Assembly (NCBI RefSeq): GCF_035917675.1 | Contig: NZ_CP109104.1 | Span: 5,456,001 to 5,520,000 of the forward strand | DNA: 64,000 nucleotides | Direction of reading: 5' to 3' | Source: Streptomyces sp. NBC_01775 | GTDB taxonomy: Bacteria > Actinomycetota > Actinomycetes > Streptomycetales > Streptomycetaceae | Part shown: positions 8,050 through 15,249 of the stretch, piece by piece | Position numbering within the stretch: the first letter of the stretch is position 1 | Layout: each line of letters starts with the position of its first letter | Notes under the pieces: generated by a model | Database searches by the model: none | Seen by the model: only the letters and a program-made list of their open reading frames with translations | What the model was told of the DNA's origin: nothing | Program-made: the position numbers and the translations under genes

Positions 8050-8274
8050 TACTACCGGTACACAGGACTCCATCTCGAGCTCCACGAGGACGCCCCGCCG
8101 TCCGCACGCCGGCCGGCTGGATGGGCTCCGTCGCACGACCCAGAGGTGCTGATCTCCCGCATGGACGGCCTGGTCCCCGTCTGTGTCCTCGGCGCGATCA
8201 CGGACCAGCAGCGAAACGACCTGCAAGAAGCACTCGACCGATACGGTCCTCCTTCGACCCCGGGACCCGCGTAG
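8050..8274 (+). pseudogene. Possible decayed coding fragment, unrecognised
   Basis: A stretch open to the TAG at 8272-8274 reads like protein in one frame (YYRYTGLHLELHEDAPPS ... VLGAITDQQRNDLQEALDRY) with GC-rich third positions. No start codon or ribosome site opens it, and it shares its frame only with a noise reading through the sulfotransferase gene. It is probably the 3' remnant of a lost gene. I do not recognise the family. Confidence 0.3.
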
Positions 8275-8311
8275 AGAGTCTCGGCGGGGCAGAGCAACCA
8301 CGCAGAGCCCA

Positions 8312-8521
8312 CCGCACGTCGGAGCCCCTGTCGGAGAGATCCGGCAGGTGCTCTCCCGAACGGGGCACGACGAGGACCATGCGGGCAGGGCAGCCCGGTC
8401 GATCTGCTTCGCCTGCCTCGGCATCCTGATGACGGTGTCGAACGGGGCGCTTCCCGATGACGTCGGGCGCGAGCAGTTTCGCGACGTCGTCAGCCTCATC
8501 GTGAACCGGCCGGAGGAATGA
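8312..8521 (+). pseudogene. C-terminal fragment, possibly of a TetR-type regulator
   Basis: The end of the frame that stops at 8521 reads GEIRQVLSRTGHDEDHAGR then ARSICFACLGILMTVSNGAL. This looks like the last helices of a TetR-family ligand-binding domain. No helix-turn-helix precedes it and upstream codons are noise-like. Its TGA overlaps the ATG of the DoxX-like gene (ATGA), the arrangement expected if an intact regulator once preceded that gene in an operon. The family assignment is tentative. Confidence 0.35.
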
Positions 8522-8880
8522 GGTTCCACGTCCCGGGTCTTTGGTGGCCCACGGCACTGCTTGCCCTCGCCCTGTTCGTCGACGCGCTGCTGTCGATCCG
8601 TCCACCTGCCTTCATCCGAGGCTGCCTCGACGGGGCAGGCCTGGCCCGTGAATGGTGGTGGGCACTCATCGTGATCAAGCTGCTCGCCACGGCGGGCCTT
8701 GTCGCCGGACTGGCGTACGACGGGATCGGTCTCGCGGCGAACATCGGGGCCGTCGCCTACTTCCTGTGCGCCGTCTGCGCCCACATCCGGGCACGGTTCC
8801 TCCGGCAGGAGTTCTGGCTGAACTGCCTGGGGATGCTCTCCCTCGCCGGCGCCGTCCTGACCGTCTCGTACGTCGTGTGA
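8518..8880 (+). CDS. DoxX-like small integral membrane protein
   Basis: Encodes 120 aa with about four hydrophobic helices: LWWPTALLALALFVDALLS, WWWALIVIKLLATAGLVAGL, GLAANIGAVAYFLCAVCAHI and LGMLSLAGAVLTVSYVV. Size, helix number and the IRARF basic turn before the last helix fit the DoxX/invasion-like family. The ATG at 8518 overlaps the stop of the upstream fragment, and GGAGG lies only 1-2 nt before it, which is too close. Translation may therefore depend on coupling, or the true start may be a few codons further in. Function unknown. Confidence 0.6.
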   Translation: MRFHVPGLWWPTALLALALFVDALLSIRPPAFIRGCLDGAGLAREWWWALIVIKLLATAGLVAGLAYDGIGLAANIGAVAYFLCAVCAHIRARFLRQEFWLNCLGMLSLAGAVLTVSYVV

Positions 8881-8889
8881 GAACGACGG

Positions 8890-9160
8890 TGAACAGCCCG
8901 CGTACTCGCGCGGTCGCTGATGGTGGCCGCGTCGACGCCGCACCCGCGCCGGTCGAACACCGGGTCTGTCAGGGCGTCCCGCAGATCCGCGTGAACTTCG
9001 TCGCGGCGTGTTGTCGTAGGTGAGCTGGGTGAGCTCGGTGCTGTCGCCGTGCGTGCTGACCCTGGCCCGGCAGTCCCCGTCGAGCTGCTCGGCGTTTTCG
9101 GCCGCCAGGGAGAGCGCATGCGCGTACGAGCGAAGCCACGTGGCTCCTCGGCGGACTGAC
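8890..9160 (-). pseudogene. Possible frameshifted gene remnant, unrecognised
   Basis: On the minus strand, YAHALSLAAENAEQLDGDCR continues through STHGDSTELTQLTYDNT with natural amino-acid composition. After a shift near 9005, a second frame reads DEVHADLRDALTDPVFDRRG. Neither half has a convincing start, and the two together would need one frameshift. I take it as a decayed gene. Family unknown. Confidence 0.3.
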
Positions 9161-9195
9161 CCTCGCCCCGGCGGACCGACGCCCTGCGGAGGGCC

Positions 9196-10008
9196 TCAGC
9201 GGACCGGGCGGTGGCGGTGGGTTCCGCGAGCCGGGCGTGCGTGGCGGGAGGCTGTCGGCGGGACGGCCGTCAGGTCGAGCTGGCGGACGAGCTGGTGGAA
9301 GCAGAGCAGGGCTGTTACGGGTGGCAGGCCCGCCACGGCGACGCCGGCCGGGGTGGCGGGAGCGGCGGCGACGCACAGCAGCGAGGCCACGGCGGCGAAG
9401 AAGAGCACGACCAGCCAGGAGTGCACGCTGCGGCGCCGGTAGGCGCGGGTGCGCAGGATGGAGAGCGTGGCGGCGAGCCAGGGTGCGTAGATGAGCAGCG
9501 GCCAGGCGTGGGCGACTCCCGGCGGCGCGGTGTCCCTGGCGAGGTCGTAGAGCGGCGGGTAGGAAGCCTGGGCGCCCAGCAGGCTGACGAGCACCACGAT
9601 CAGGGCTGTCAGGGTCACCGCGAAGGCGCTGAGGGCGCGCCGCCACGACAAGTCGACCGGATGCTGCTTGATTCGCTCCAAAGGGCGGTCCTTGCGATGA
9701 CGCGCACCGGTGAAACCGCCCTGGGGGTCGGCGTAGAGGGGCTGCTCGACCGTGTCGAGGAAATAGGCGATCTCGGCCTCCAGGTCGGCGTGTTCGCCGT
9801 CCGGAAGCCGCTCCGGATGGCCGTCCGCGAGGCCGGTGAACCTGGTGTCGGGGGCGTCGGTGAGCCCCGAGAGGTCGTCGGGGGCGGTGACCCGGCTCGC
9901 GGCCGAGGGGGAGTCCAGGTCCGGTTCAAACGACTTCCTCGAACCGGGCAGACCGGTGTCGGGGTCTCGAGGCACGTAGGACGAGTACGTGTGAGAAGTC
10001 TCGGTCAA
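9196..10008 (-). CDS. DUF2637-like multi-pass membrane protein
   Basis: Encodes about 270 aa from a TTG at 10008 preceded by AGAGAAGAGAG; an ATG at 10104 would add 32 residues of unconvincing sequence. The N-terminal 110 residues are hydrophilic and acidic. The C-terminal part has roughly four helices: AFAVTLTALIVVLVSLLGAQ, AWPLLIYAPWLAATLSIL, SWLVVLFFAAVASLLCVAAA and VAVAGLPPVTALLCFHQL. The order WPLLIYAPWLA ... RRRSVHSWLVV ... HQLVRQ is one I associate with Streptomyces DUF2637 proteins. No function is known to me. It is convergent with the decayed region to its left. Confidence 0.65.
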   Translation of the reverse strand: MTETSHTYSSYVPRDPDTGLPGSRKSFEPDLDSPSAASRVTAPDDLSGLTDAPDTRFTGLADGHPERLPDGEHADLEAEIAYFLDTVEQPLYADPQGGFTGARHRKDRPLERIKQHPVDLSWRRALSAFAVTLTALIVVLVSLLGAQASYPPLYDLARDTAPPGVAHAWPLLIYAPWLAATLSILRTRAYRRRSVHSWLVVLFFAAVASLLCVAAAPATPAGVAVAGLPPVTALLCFHQLVRQLDLTAVPPTASRHARPARGTHRHRPVR

Positions 10009-10549
10009 GACTGAACTCTCTTCTCTGAGGGCAGGTTCAGACGAGTTGTGTCGAGACCGGTCCCACCCGCGCATGGCCTTGCTGATCAATGGCCAATAAC
10101 CCATAAATATGTGTTGTCTATGACGAGATCAGTGTTATGGGGAAGATGCCTGGGATGACCGTCTCGGCGACAAACCGTCAACGAATGCCCCAGCTAGCGG
10201 AAACCCCTGTTCGCAGTACTCAGACTTATGAGCATGCGGTTTTCAGCATGGTGCTGATTCTTTCGGAACGATGGTCTTAGCGCTGCTGGCGGGCCATGAA
10301 CTCGCCTCCGTGGAGGCCGGCCCCCGAACTCGGGCCGCAGACTCGCGCCGTGGGGCCGGATCGCGAATCCATGCCTCGCCGTCCGCTTCTGATCGTTTAA
10401 GGTGCGGGTATGTATTTCCATCAGATCTACGGCTGACACGGGCGGGGCGATCGCCCCGCGCCGCTTCTCGCGCACCGGATGCCCGACGACACGGCACTCC
10501 GGTCCGCTGCGTGTGTCTCCGTCCGCAGATCTGAATCGAGTGATCATTC
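10009..10549. other. Intergenic stretch, no supported gene
   Basis: About 540 bp between the DUF2637-like gene (minus) and the glycosyltransferase (plus). It includes a relatively AT-rich section at 10085-10260 that could hold the divergent promoters, but I see no convincing hexamer pair, palindrome or terminator. Confidence 0.5.
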
Positions 10550-11755
10550 ATGTCCCGTACACCCTGCCCGTCGCGCCGTCGTGCACATATCGCGATGATC
10601 GGTATTCCCATCGTCAGCCACGTCCTGCCCAGCCTGGAGCTCATCCGGGAGCTGGTGGCCCGGGGACACCGGGTGACCTACGCCAACGACCCCGCCGTGG
10701 CCGGGCTCGTCGAGTCCTCCGGGGCGCGGCTCGTGCCGTACAAGTCGGGTCTGCCCGTCGCGGACAACGACTGGCCCGAGGACCCCGTCGCGGCCATGGA
10801 CCTCTTCCTGGACGAGGCCGTCGCCGTGCTGCCCCAACTGCGGGCCGCCTACGCGGAGGACCGCCCGGATCTGTGTCTGTACGACATCGGCGCCATGGCC
10901 GCCCGCGCGCTGGCCGAGGAGCAGGGCCGGCCCCTGATGCAGCTCTCGCCCACCTATGTGGCGTGGGAGGGCTACCAGGAGGACGTGGGAGCGCAGCTGT
11001 GGGGCCTGCCGGGGGCGGATGCCTTCCGAGCCAAGTTCGCCTCGTGGCTGACCTCCTGCGGGGCCACAACGACAGACGTCGACACGTTCATGGGCCTTCC
11101 CCCGCGAGTGCTGGCGATGATCCCGCGCGCCATGCAGCCGCGGGCCGAGAGCGTCGACGCGGACCGCGTCACCTTCGTCGGCTCGTGCTTCGGCGAGCCC
11201 GGCCACCGGGGCACCTGGGAGCGGCCCCCGGGTGCCGAACACGTGCTGCTCGTCTCGCTGGGCTCCGCCTACACCAAGCAGGCCGCGTTCTACCGGCGCT
11301 GCGTCGCCGCCTTCGGCGGGCTGCCCGGATGGCACGTCGTTCTCCAGATCGGCAAGTACACCGACCCCGGGGAGCTGGGAGAGGTTCCCGGAAACGTGGA
11401 AGTGCGCTCCTGGGTACCGCAGTTGGCGATCCTTGAAGAGGCCGACGCCTTCGTCACCCACGCCGGTATGGGCGGCAGCGCCGAGGGGCTGTTCACGGGA
11501 ACGCCGATGATCGCGGTGCCGCAGGGAGCCGAGCAGTTCGGCAACGCGGACCTCCTGGCCGGTCTCGGTGTCGCCCGGCGTATCGACACCGAGGAGGCCA
11601 CTCCCGAGCGGCTGCGCGAGGCGCTGACGGCGCTCACCAGCGACCCGGAGGTGGCCCGCCGCTGTGCGCGGCTGAAGGCCGAGTCCCGTTCGGAGGGTGG
11701 TACTTCGCGTGCGGCCGACCTGGTGGAGGAGTACGGGGGCTTCGCGGGGGCCTGA
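10550..11755 (+). CDS. Macrolide-type UDP-glycosyltransferase (OleD/MgtA-like) with altered catalytic site
   Basis: Encodes 401 aa, colinear with OleD/OleI/MgtA, the GT1 enzymes that inactivate macrolides by transferring glucose from UDP-glucose. Shared blocks are SLELIRELVARGHRVTYA near the N terminus, ALMQL-like and LSPTYVAWEGY in the acceptor domain, and HAGMGGSAEGLFTGTPMIAV then PQGAEQFGNADLL in the nucleotide-sugar site. In OleD the catalytic base is the His of AAHGHVNP (His19); the aligned residue here is Val22 (PIVSHVLP), while the partner Asp (LYDIG, Asp112) is kept. A His two residues later (His24) is the second His of the OleD motif. Activity is therefore uncertain. The start is the ATG at 10550; no strong ribosome site is visible. 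The gene is monocistronic. Confidence 0.9.
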   Translation: MSRTPCPSRRRAHIAMIGIPIVSHVLPSLELIRELVARGHRVTYANDPAVAGLVESSGARLVPYKSGLPVADNDWPEDPVAAMDLFLDEAVAVLPQLRAAYAEDRPDLCLYDIGAMAARALAEEQGRPLMQLSPTYVAWEGYQEDVGAQLWGLPGADAFRAKFASWLTSCGATTTDVDTFMGLPPRVLAMIPRAMQPRAESVDADRVTFVGSCFGEPGHRGTWERPPGAEHVLLVSLGSAYTKQAAFYRRCVAAFGGLPGWHVVLQIGKYTDPGELGEVPGNVEVRSWVPQLAILEEADAFVTHAGMGGSAEGLFTGTPMIAVPQGAEQFGNADLLAGLGVARRIDTEEATPERLREALTALTSDPEVARRCARLKAESRSEGGTSRAADLVEEYGGFAGA

Positions 11756-11865
11756 TCCGGGTGCCGGCCGGAGAGAGCGGGCGGCCGATGAGAGCGGGCG
11801 GGCGGTGGACGGGGTGACGGCCTTTGGCGGCGGGTCCGCGCTGTCCTCCGCCCGTCATCCGCCTG

Positions 11866-12171
11866 TCAGCGACGCCAGGGAAGGCGCTCTATCCGGTCGG
11901 TCTCCCCGGCGGCCAGGAGTGTGAAGAGCCGCAGGGTCTCCTCCTGCGGCACGTCGCGCAGCTCGCCGGGGGCCCAGCGGTCGTCCTCGGGGTTCTCCCA
12001 GATCAGGCGGCCGTCCTGGAAGGCGGTGAGCGACCATCCGGACGTGTGGGAGAGCGACACGTCCGGATGCTCGTCGTCAGCCTGCGCGAGGCTCTTCAAG
12101 ACCGCGCGGACGGTGTCCGGCCCGGGGTCGTCAACCACGCCGCCCATCAGGTCGTACATGAAGCAGCTCAT
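11866..12171 (-). CDS. Small conserved hypothetical protein coupled to the LysR gene
   Basis: Encodes 101 aa. Its ATG overlaps the stop of the upstream LysR gene by 4 bp (ATGA), so it is translated from the same message. The sequence is acidic and soluble (DDEHPDVSLSHTSGWSLTAF, LIWENPEDD, EETLRLFTLLAAGE). It resembles small proteins I have seen in other Streptomyces genomes but belongs to no family I can name. No signal peptide or metal-binding motif is visible. Confidence 0.7.
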   Translation of the reverse strand: MSCFMYDLMGGVVDDPGPDTVRAVLKSLAQADDEHPDVSLSHTSGWSLTAFQDGRLIWENPEDDRWAPGELRDVPQEETLRLFTLLAAGETDRIERLPWRR

Positions 12172-13133
12172 GCGCTTCTCTCCTCCTGGTCGTCCTTGTT
12201 GTCCTGGCCTCCGGTGGGCCCCGGCACGTCATGAGTGGTCTCGAACGAGGCGCGCAGGCGGGCCAGCAGGGCGCGGGCGGCCGGGGTGGTGGGGCCTCCG
12301 GCGCGCCAGGTGAGACCGATGCGGCCCCGCAGCCGGGGAGGCAGCCGCAGGGTGTGCAGCCCGAGGGCGGGGCCGGCCGCGGGTGTGGCTGCCGGGAGCA
12401 CCGCCGCTCCCAGCCCGCGCGCGGCCAGTTGTGCCAGCAGGTGCGGGGCCGCGGCCTCGAAGGTGACGCGCGGCCGGAACCCGGCCTCGGCGCAGGACCG
12501 CTCCAGTACCCCGCGAAGCCCGGTCCCGCGCGGCAGGCTGATCAGCGCGCGGTCGCGCAGTTCTTCGAGCCGGATGCCGGTGCGGTTCCCGTCGGCGGCC
12601 AGGGGATCGCCGGCCGCCACGGCGACGACCAGCGGCTCGTCGACCACGATCTGGGTGGCGGTTCCCGGCGGCGGCTCCTCGTCCGTGAGGCCCAGCAGGG
12701 CGATGTCCAGCTCGCCCTGGCGCAGTGCGCGCAGCATCCGTTCCGAGGAGTCCTCGGTGAGGGCGATGTCGACGTGCGGGTGGGCGTCGTGGAAGTCGGC
12801 CAGCACGGACGCGACGTCGAAGCCGCCTGTGGCGCCGGAGACGAGTCCGATGGCGACGTGGCCGCGCAGCAGGCCGGTGAACGAGTCGGCGGTCTGCCGT
12901 ACGCCCTCCACGGCCTCCAGAGCCGTTCTCGCGTAGGGCAGGACGGCCTCGCCGGCCTGGGTGAGGGTCACGGAGCGGCCGGTGCGGTCGAGGAGCGGCT
13001 GGCCCAGCTCACGTTCCAGCTGCCGGATCCGGGCGCTGATGCCCGGCTGGGCCAGGTGCAGCCGCTCGGCGGCCCGCGTGAAGCTGCCCTCCTCGACGAC
13101 GGCGACGAGGTACCGAAGCTGCCGCAGATCCAT
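12168..13133 (-). CDS. LysR-family transcriptional regulator
   Basis: Encodes 321 aa from the ATG at 13133; the longer in-frame ATG at 13175 is rejected because MDLRQLRYLVAVVEEGSF is the canonical LysR start. The winged helix-turn-helix is FTRAAERLHLAQPGISARIR (residues ~19-38), followed by a LysR substrate-binding domain (RGHVAIGLVSG ... LLGLTDEEPPP ... AARGLGAAVLP). It is divergent from the mycothiol-dependent isomerase-like gene at 13248, with a T-N11-A palindrome at 13155-13173 between them, so it probably controls that gene and itself. The downstream small protein is co-transcribed. Confidence 0.92.
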   Translation of the reverse strand: MDLRQLRYLVAVVEEGSFTRAAERLHLAQPGISARIRQLERELGQPLLDRTGRSVTLTQAGEAVLPYARTALEAVEGVRQTADSFTGLLRGHVAIGLVSGATGGFDVASVLADFHDAHPHVDIALTEDSSERMLRALRQGELDIALLGLTDEEPPPGTATQIVVDEPLVVAVAAGDPLAADGNRTGIRLEELRDRALISLPRGTGLRGVLERSCAEAGFRPRVTFEAAAPHLLAQLAARGLGAAVLPAATPAAGPALGLHTLRLPPRLRGRIGLTWRAGGPTTPAARALLARLRASFETTHDVPGPTGGQDNKDDQEERSA

Positions 13134-13154
13134 GAGCGGGAGCTTATAACTGGC

Positions 13155-13173
13155 GCTTCTGACATCGAGAAGC
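13155..13173. promoter_or_regulatory. Candidate LysR operator (T-N11-A palindrome)
   Basis: GCTTCT-gacatcg-AGAAGC, a perfect 6-bp-arm inverted repeat containing the LysR-type T-N11-A pattern. It lies 22 bp upstream of the LysR start codon and 75 bp before the divergent gene at 13248. Confidence 0.65.
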
Positions 13174-13247
13174 ACTGGGTCTTGGACTTATGAGCGGCCC
13201 GGTGGCCACCCTGGAGGGACCTGCCGCCGATCGATCAGGGAGCAGCG

Positions 13248-13892
13248 ATGGACATCAAGAGCGCGATCGCGGCTGAACGCGGTGAGTTCGCCGAAGTACT
13301 GGACGGACTGGCGGCCGAGGACTGGGACGCGCCGTCGCTGTGTGCCGGATGGCGGGTGCGGGAGGTCGCCGCGCATATGTCGCTCGGATTCCGCTGTCCG
13401 CTGCCCCGGATGATGCGGGAACTGCTCGTTGCCCGCGGCAGTCTGCACCGGATGACGGACCAGTGTGCCCGCAAGGACGCCGCCCGGATGACCACCGGTG
13501 AGATGGCCTCGGCCCTCAGGGACAACGCCCGCCATCCCTGGAAGCCTCCGGTGGGTGGGATCACCGCCGCGCTCGGCCACGACGTGGTGCACGGGCTGGA
13601 CATCACCGTCGCACTCGGCCACGAGCGCGAGGTCCCCCAGGAGCGGGTGGCGGCCCTCCTGGCGGTCGTGACGCCCAAGACGGTCAAGTTCTTCGGCGCC
13701 GACCTCGGCGGCGTCGAGCTGTACGCCGAGGACCTCGGCTGGTCCTACGGGACGGGCTCGCGGCTCTCCGGGTCGGCGCAGGATCTCCTGCTGCTCACCT
13801 ATGGGCGCAAACTGCCGCCGGGGCGGCTGCGCGGGGAGGCCGCCGAGCGCTTCGCGCTGCGGCTCCCGGAGCCCACCGGCTCTGACGGCTGA
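13248..13892 (+). CDS. Maleylpyruvate isomerase-like (mycothiol-dependent, DinB/MDMPI-fold) protein
   Basis: Encodes 214 aa from the ATG at 13248 with GGGAG 6 nt upstream. The N-terminal half has the DinB-like MDMPI pattern: WDAPSLCAGWRVREVAAHMS (the His of AAHM is a metal-ligand candidate), then GHDVVHGLDITVALG with further His residues. The C-terminal half is shorter than in true mycothiol-dependent maleylpyruvate isomerases, as in many 'TIGR03083-like' paralogues. Such proteins are thought to be thiol-S-transferase-type enzymes using mycothiol; the substrate is unknown. The divergent LysR regulator suggests inducible expression. Confidence 0.8.
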   Translation: MDIKSAIAAERGEFAEVLDGLAAEDWDAPSLCAGWRVREVAAHMSLGFRCPLPRMMRELLVARGSLHRMTDQCARKDAARMTTGEMASALRDNARHPWKPPVGGITAALGHDVVHGLDITVALGHEREVPQERVAALLAVVTPKTVKFFGADLGGVELYAEDLGWSYGTGSRLSGSAQDLLLLTYGRKLPPGRLRGEAAERFALRLPEPTGSDG

Positions 13893-13945
13893 CGGCTGAC
13901 GGGTGCGCCGGCTGCACGGGCACGCGGGTAATCTGCGGAAACACC

Positions 13946-14827
13946 ATGTCCGAACCGCACCCCATGCGCCGCGAACCGTGGCGCACACTGTTGACCGTCA
14001 TCCGGTGCCCGCTGTGCCGGGCGAGGCTCGAACCGGATGAGCGCTCACTTCGCTGCCCGCGACGCCACACCTTCGACATCGCCAAGCACGGCTATGTGAG
14101 CCTGCTGAGCGGCGGGCGGCGCGGGGCGAGCGCCGATACCGCCGCGATGGTCCAGGCCCGCACTGACTTCCTGGAGGCCGGACACTACGCGCCGCTGGCC
14201 CGCACGCTGGCCCGGACGGTCGCCTCCCTCGGACCGGAGGACGGCACCCTGCTGGACGCCGGCGCGGGCACCGGCTACTACCTCGCCGCCGCCCTGGAGG
14301 CGCTGCCGGGAGCCACGGGCCTCGGGCTGGACGCTTCGCCGTACGCGCTGCGGCGGGCCGCGCGGGCACATCCGCGGGCAGGGGCGGCCAGTTGGGACGT
14401 GTGGAAGCCCTTCCCGGTCCAGGACGGCGGCATCGACACCGTGCTGAACGTCTTCGCACCGCGCAACGGCGCCGAGTTCCACCGGGTCCTGCGGCCCGGG
14501 GGCGCACTGGCCGTCGTCACGCCCACCGGCAGGCACCTGGGCGAGCTGCGGCGGGAAGTGGGGCTGCTGGAGGTCGATCCCGACAAGGAGGAGCGCCTTG
14601 AGCGCACCTTGGCGGCGCACTTCGAGCGGGAGCGGACCGAGCCCCTGGAGTACACCGTCGAGCTGTCCGGACGCGATGTGGAGAACCTCGCCTCCATGGG
14701 GCCCGCCGCACGCCATGTCCGTCCGGAGGAACTGCGCGAGCGGGTCGCGGCACTGGGAGACCGCGTGAGCGTCACGGCGTCGTTCGGCGTCTCCGTGTAC
14801 CGGAGGGCCGCTACCGCGCCGCGGTGA
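13946..14827 (+). CDS. 23S rRNA (guanine-N1)-methyltransferase, RlmA/TlrB type
   Basis: Encodes 293 aa. The N-terminal zinc ribbon has Cys pairs in IRCPLCRARLEPDERSLRCP plus RRHTFD. The class I SAM-binding motif is LLDAGAGTGYYLAAAL, followed by GLGLDAS, and NVFAPRN is the motif typical of this family. The order and wording closely follow TlrB, the S. fradiae enzyme that methylates G748 of 23S rRNA and gives tylosin resistance; proteobacterial RlmA acts on G745. It therefore most likely methylates hairpin 35 of 23S rRNA. It overlaps the convergent MerR gene by 17 bp. Whether it confers macrolide tolerance is inference. Confidence 0.88.
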   Translation: MSEPHPMRREPWRTLLTVIRCPLCRARLEPDERSLRCPRRHTFDIAKHGYVSLLSGGRRGASADTAAMVQARTDFLEAGHYAPLARTLARTVASLGPEDGTLLDAGAGTGYYLAAALEALPGATGLGLDASPYALRRAARAHPRAGAASWDVWKPFPVQDGGIDTVLNVFAPRNGAEFHRVLRPGGALAVVTPTGRHLGELRREVGLLEVDPDKEERLERTLAAHFERERTEPLEYTVELSGRDVENLASMGPAARHVRPEELRERVAALGDRVSVTASFGVSVYRRAATAPR

Positions 14828-15182
14828 GTTCCGCCGGGGCCGCGTCGAGAACCGCGTCCAGAAGGCCGCGTGAGGTGCTCAGCGCCTCCATTCGGGCGGT
14901 CATCCGGTCGCGCTGTTCGCGCAGCTGGGCGAGCAGGTCGGGGCAGGTGGGCACCAGACGGTCGTCCTCGTCGCGCAGGCAGGGCAGGATCTGTGCGATC
15001 GCCGCCGTCGGCAGCCCCGCCGCCAGCAGACAGCGCACCCTGCGGACCGTATCTACGTCCGCCTCGCTGTAGACGCGGTATCCGCTGGGGAGCCGCTCCG
15101 GGTGCAGGAGCCCCTGCTGTTCGTAGTAGCGCAGCAGCCGCTCGTTCACCCCGGTGCGCCGCACCATCTCCTTCATGCGCAT
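14811..15182 (-). CDS. MerR-family transcriptional regulator
   Basis: Encodes 123 aa from ATG 15182 (MRMKEMVRRTGVNERLLRYY); a long upstream in-frame extension runs through the promoter and is rejected. The winged-helix DNA-binding domain is followed by EQQGLLHPERLPSGYRVYSE and a coiled coil (LLAQLREQRDRMTARMEALS). The effector region is short and has few cysteines, so a metal sensor is unlikely. It is divergent from an alpha/beta hydrolase whose promoter shows the 19-bp -35/-10 spacing that MerR proteins exploit. Its 3' end overlaps the convergent methyltransferase gene. Confidence 0.9.
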   Translation of the reverse strand: MRMKEMVRRTGVNERLLRYYEQQGLLHPERLPSGYRVYSEADVDTVRRVRCLLAAGLPTAAIAQILPCLRDEDDRLVPTCPDLLAQLREQRDRMTARMEALSTSRGLLDAVLDAAPAELTAAR

Positions 15183-15210
15183 CCGGATGCTCCTCGATTC
15201 TGAATGCTCC

Positions 15211-15241
15211 TTGACTCTGACATTGATGTCGGAGTTTAGCT
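15211..15241 (+). promoter_or_regulatory. MerR-type promoter with 19-bp spacer
   Basis: A consensus-like -35 TTGACT (15211-15216) is followed by exactly 19 bp and a -10 TTAGCT (15236-15241). The spacer holds the inverted repeat CTCTGACAT / ATGTCGGAG (8 of 9 pairs). This is the classical geometry of MerR-activated promoters. The hydrolase ATG follows 9 bp after the -10, predicting a leaderless transcript. Confidence 0.8.
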
Positions 15242-15249
15242 TCGGCCGC

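Noticed and set aside
1661..10549. A tRNA-integrated genomic island with a duplicated tRNA end
   Set aside because: The accessory character is clear, but I found no direct repeat of the tRNA 3' end and no integrase gene, so site-specific integration is not supported.
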